A stretch of DNA of 24,201 bases from JAJDNW01 sp039714495. Lineage in GTDB: Bacteria > Desulfobacterota > Desulfobacteria > Desulfobacterales > B30-G6. This document shows, piece after piece, positions 22,361-24,201 of the stretch. The stretch spans positions 1-24,201 of the forward strand of contig JBDLJD010000061.1 of assembly GCA_039714495.1 (NCBI GenBank), given 5' to 3'. Position numbers and translations under genes: made by a program. Every line of letters begins with the position of its first letter. The first letter of the stretch is position 1. The notes below the pieces were generated by a model. It searched no databases and was not told the origin of the DNA. It saw only the letters and a list, made by a program, of their open reading frames with translations.

Positions 22361-22402
22361 TCCAATACCAAACACATAAACGGCAATAGGGCCAAACGCT
22401 AT
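22323..22402. repeat. Repeat-like AT-rich tract ending in a third CCAAACGCTAT motif
   Basis: Text of the type AATATCGAATATCAAAATACTAAACAATTTCAAATGATCC resembles dispersed intergenic sequence of this bacterial group. It ends with GCCAAACGCTATAATT (22391-22406), a 16-base match to the edge of repeat copy 2. No matching GCGTTTGG end is present upstream, so only one end of the element survives, or only the short site is conserved. Confidence 0.5.
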
Positions 22403-22421
22403 AATTGGTGGAGATTGCAGA

Positions 22422-24194
22422 ATGCCTTTGAACAACGGCCATGGAAAACTTGACCGAGAGCAGCTTGAACACAGATTGTTCCTGTACCAGACAATGGTTA
22501 ACGCCGCTGTTGAACCCATCACCCTCATCGACAGAAACTACACCTATCGCGTGGTCAACAAGGCCTACATCGAGGCGCGCAACCTGAATAAAGAAGATGT
22601 TATCAACCACTCGGTTGCCGATGTGTGGGGACAAGAGGTATTCCAGGAGATCATCAAAGAGAAGCTGGATGAGTGTTTCAGGGGCAAGGTCGTTTCGGAT
22701 GTTTCGGCCTACGAGTTTAAGAAGAACGAAATCAATTACATCGAAACCACTTACACGCCCTGTTTTACCTCGGGACCGGAAGCCTCTTATGTGGTGATCA
22801 TCTCCCACAACATCACCGAACTGAAGAAAAGCCAGGAAAAACTCAAAACCCTGGCCTATTACGACTCGTTGACCAGCCTGCCCAACCGGCCGCTTTTCAT
22901 GGACCGCCTCGAGCAGGAAATCAAATGTGCCAGAAGAAACCGGAAAACCATGGCGGTATTTTTTCTGGATCTGGACGAATTCAAGAAAATAAATGACACG
23001 TTTGGCCACTCAGCCGGGGATGCGCTCCTGGTGAGTGTGGGGGACCGTTTGAAAGACTGCCTGCGGCACAGTGACACCATCGGCCGCTCCAGCGAGATCA
23101 TCAGCCGTTCCCGGGAGGTGCCGCCCGGGCATTTTTCAAGGATTGGCGGCGACGAGTTTACCCTGATTCTCCCGAATTTTTCAGATAAGAAATATGTCGC
23201 CACCGTAGCGGAAAAAATTATTTCTATTTTCAAGGAGCCCTTTCAGGTGGCCGGGCGGGAGATATTTATTTCCACCAGCATCGGTATTGCCCTTTATCCA
23301 GACAACGGGGATACCGTGGAAACCCTCCTCAAAAATGCAGACACGGCCATGTACAGGGCCAAAGAGGCCGGGAAAAACACCTTTCAGTATTACTCCTCCT
23401 CCATGAACAGCAAAGCCACGGCGCGCATCAAACTGGAAAACGAAATGCGCCGCGCCATCGACAACCAGGAGTTCCTGTTATTTTACCAGCCGCAGTATGA
23501 TATCGAGACCGGCCAGCTGGTGGGCATGGAGTCTCTGATACGATGGGAAAATGAAAAGATGGGGCTGGTGTCCCCCGGGGAATTCATCCCTATGGCAGAG
23601 GAAAATGGAATGATTTTACCCATTGGAGAATGGGTCCTCCAATCCGCCTGCCGCCAGGGTAAAATCTGGAGCGATCAGGGCCACGGCAGCCTTCACTTGG
23701 GCGTCAACCTGTCCCCCCGCCAATTTTTCGACCCGCATCTGGTGGAAAAAGTGAGATCTGCTCTCGATAGCACCGGCTTCAACCCCCATTTTCTCGAAAT
23801 CGAGATCACCGAAACCGCGATGATGCAGGACAACGACAGGGCCGTTCAGATTTTGAACGCATTGAAGGAGATGGGGGTAAACATCTCTCTGGACGACTTT
23901 GGCACCGGCTATTCTTCTTTGTCACATTTAAAAATATTTCACATTGACACCTTGAAGATCGACCAGACCTTTGTTCTGAACGCCAACTTCGAAGGGCGCG
24001 ACGGTGCTATCATATCGGCCATCATCGACATGGGCCACCGGCTTGAGATCAAAGTCGTGGCCGAGGGGGTGGAAACCGAGGCGAGCCTGGCCTACCTGAA
24101 AAAGAAAAAATGCCAGGTGGCCCAGGGGTATCTCTTCAGCAAGCCCTTGCCGGCCGATGAATTCCAGAAACTGCTAGACGATGAAATAAAATAG
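22422..24194 (+). CDS. PAS-GGDEF-EAL cyclic-di-GMP turnover protein
   Basis: The 590-residue cytoplasmic protein has a PAS sensor (about 18-132), a GGDEF domain (about 140-325) and an EAL domain (about 340-588). The diguanylate cyclase signature is intact (RIGGDEF, 240-246). An extra ~18 residues sit between DTIGR and RIGGDEF, and the product-inhibition RxxD site is absent. EAL phosphodiesterase residues look complete: Glu370 (ESL), Asn429 (VNLSPRQF), Glu461 (EITET), Asp491/Asp492 (DDFGTGYSSL), Lys512, the EGVET glutamate and Gln568. It could therefore make or degrade c-di-GMP, with PAS input deciding. The ATG at 22422 follows GGTGGAG, itself next to a CCAAACGCTATAAT motif. Confidence 0.93.
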   Translation: MPLNNGHGKLDREQLEHRLFLYQTMVNAAVEPITLIDRNYTYRVVNKAYIEARNLNKEDVINHSVADVWGQEVFQEIIKEKLDECFRGKVVSDVSAYEFKKNEINYIETTYTPCFTSGPEASYVVIISHNITELKKSQEKLKTLAYYDSLTSLPNRPLFMDRLEQEIKCARRNRKTMAVFFLDLDEFKKINDTFGHSAGDALLVSVGDRLKDCLRHSDTIGRSSEIISRSREVPPGHFSRIGGDEFTLILPNFSDKKYVATVAEKIISIFKEPFQVAGREIFISTSIGIALYPDNGDTVETLLKNADTAMYRAKEAGKNTFQYYSSSMNSKATARIKLENEMRRAIDNQEFLLFYQPQYDIETGQLVGMESLIRWENEKMGLVSPGEFIPMAEENGMILPIGEWVLQSACRQGKIWSDQGHGSLHLGVNLSPRQFFDPHLVEKVRSALDSTGFNPHFLEIEITETAMMQDNDRAVQILNALKEMGVNISLDDFGTGYSSLSHLKIFHIDTLKIDQTFVLNANFEGRDGAIISAIIDMGHRLEIKVVAEGVETEASLAYLKKKKCQVAQGYLFSKPLPADEFQKLLDDEIK

Positions 24195-24201
24195 ATGAAC
24201 G

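Overview
The window looks like chromosomal DNA of an anaerobic, probably sulfate-reducing member of the Desulfobacterota (old Deltaproteobacteria). This is inferred from gene content: an indolepyruvate:ferredoxin oxidoreductase pair, a DUF3786 protein with a corrinoid/CODH-type 4Fe-4S motif, a rubrerythrin-like diiron protein, a probable selenoprotein ArsS, and many degenerate intergenic repeats. No rRNA, tRNA, CRISPR array, prophage or complete insertion sequence was seen.

Layout, left to right. Positions 1-3269 are bounded by two inverted copies of a ~93-bp element with ATAGCGTTTGG/CCAAACGCTAT ends. Between them lie a rubrerythrin-like protein, a DUF2156 acyltransferase-like protein and a DUF3786 Fe-S protein on the + strand, then a convergent putative tandem ribbon-helix-helix regulator on the - strand. 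Two overlapping Hsp20 genes follow (3509-4383). Next are iorA, iorB and a translationally coupled small protein (4629-7380). A membrane class III nucleotide cyclase overlaps a MerA/dihydrolipoamide-dehydrogenase-like flavoprotein (7515-10422).

Positions 10863-13277 carry an arsenosugar-type cluster: an AhpD-like peroxidase-like protein, the radical SAM enzyme ArsS and a TVP38/TMEM64 membrane protein, closed by a strong bidirectional terminator. ArsS appears to be a selenoprotein. Its apparent UGA stop falls where relatives have a C-terminal cysteine, the frame continues GGSIDS, and a small stem-loop with a G-containing loop lies 20 nt downstream. A conventional gene caller would end it early. 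This is the strongest finding in the window.

From 19951 down to 13338, on the - strand, runs a complete MoxR/Bat (aerotolerance-type) operon: moxR, DUF58, DUF4381, BatA, BatB, a TPR protein and BatD. BatA has an intact metal-binding MIDAS motif, whereas BatB has lost the key Asp. Upstream on the same strand is an exported formylglycine-type sulfatase (20184-21722). The right end holds an AT-rich gap, a truncated NADPH-dependent FMN reductase-like fragment, and a PAS-GGDEF-EAL c-di-GMP protein whose ribosome-binding site directly follows a third copy of the CCAAACGCTATAAT end motif.

Taken together, the genes suggest an anaerobe equipped for oxidative and protein stress, peptide/aromatic amino-acid fermentation chemistry, arsenic biochemistry and nucleotide second-messenger signalling. 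All functions are read from motifs and remembered family features; no database search was possible.
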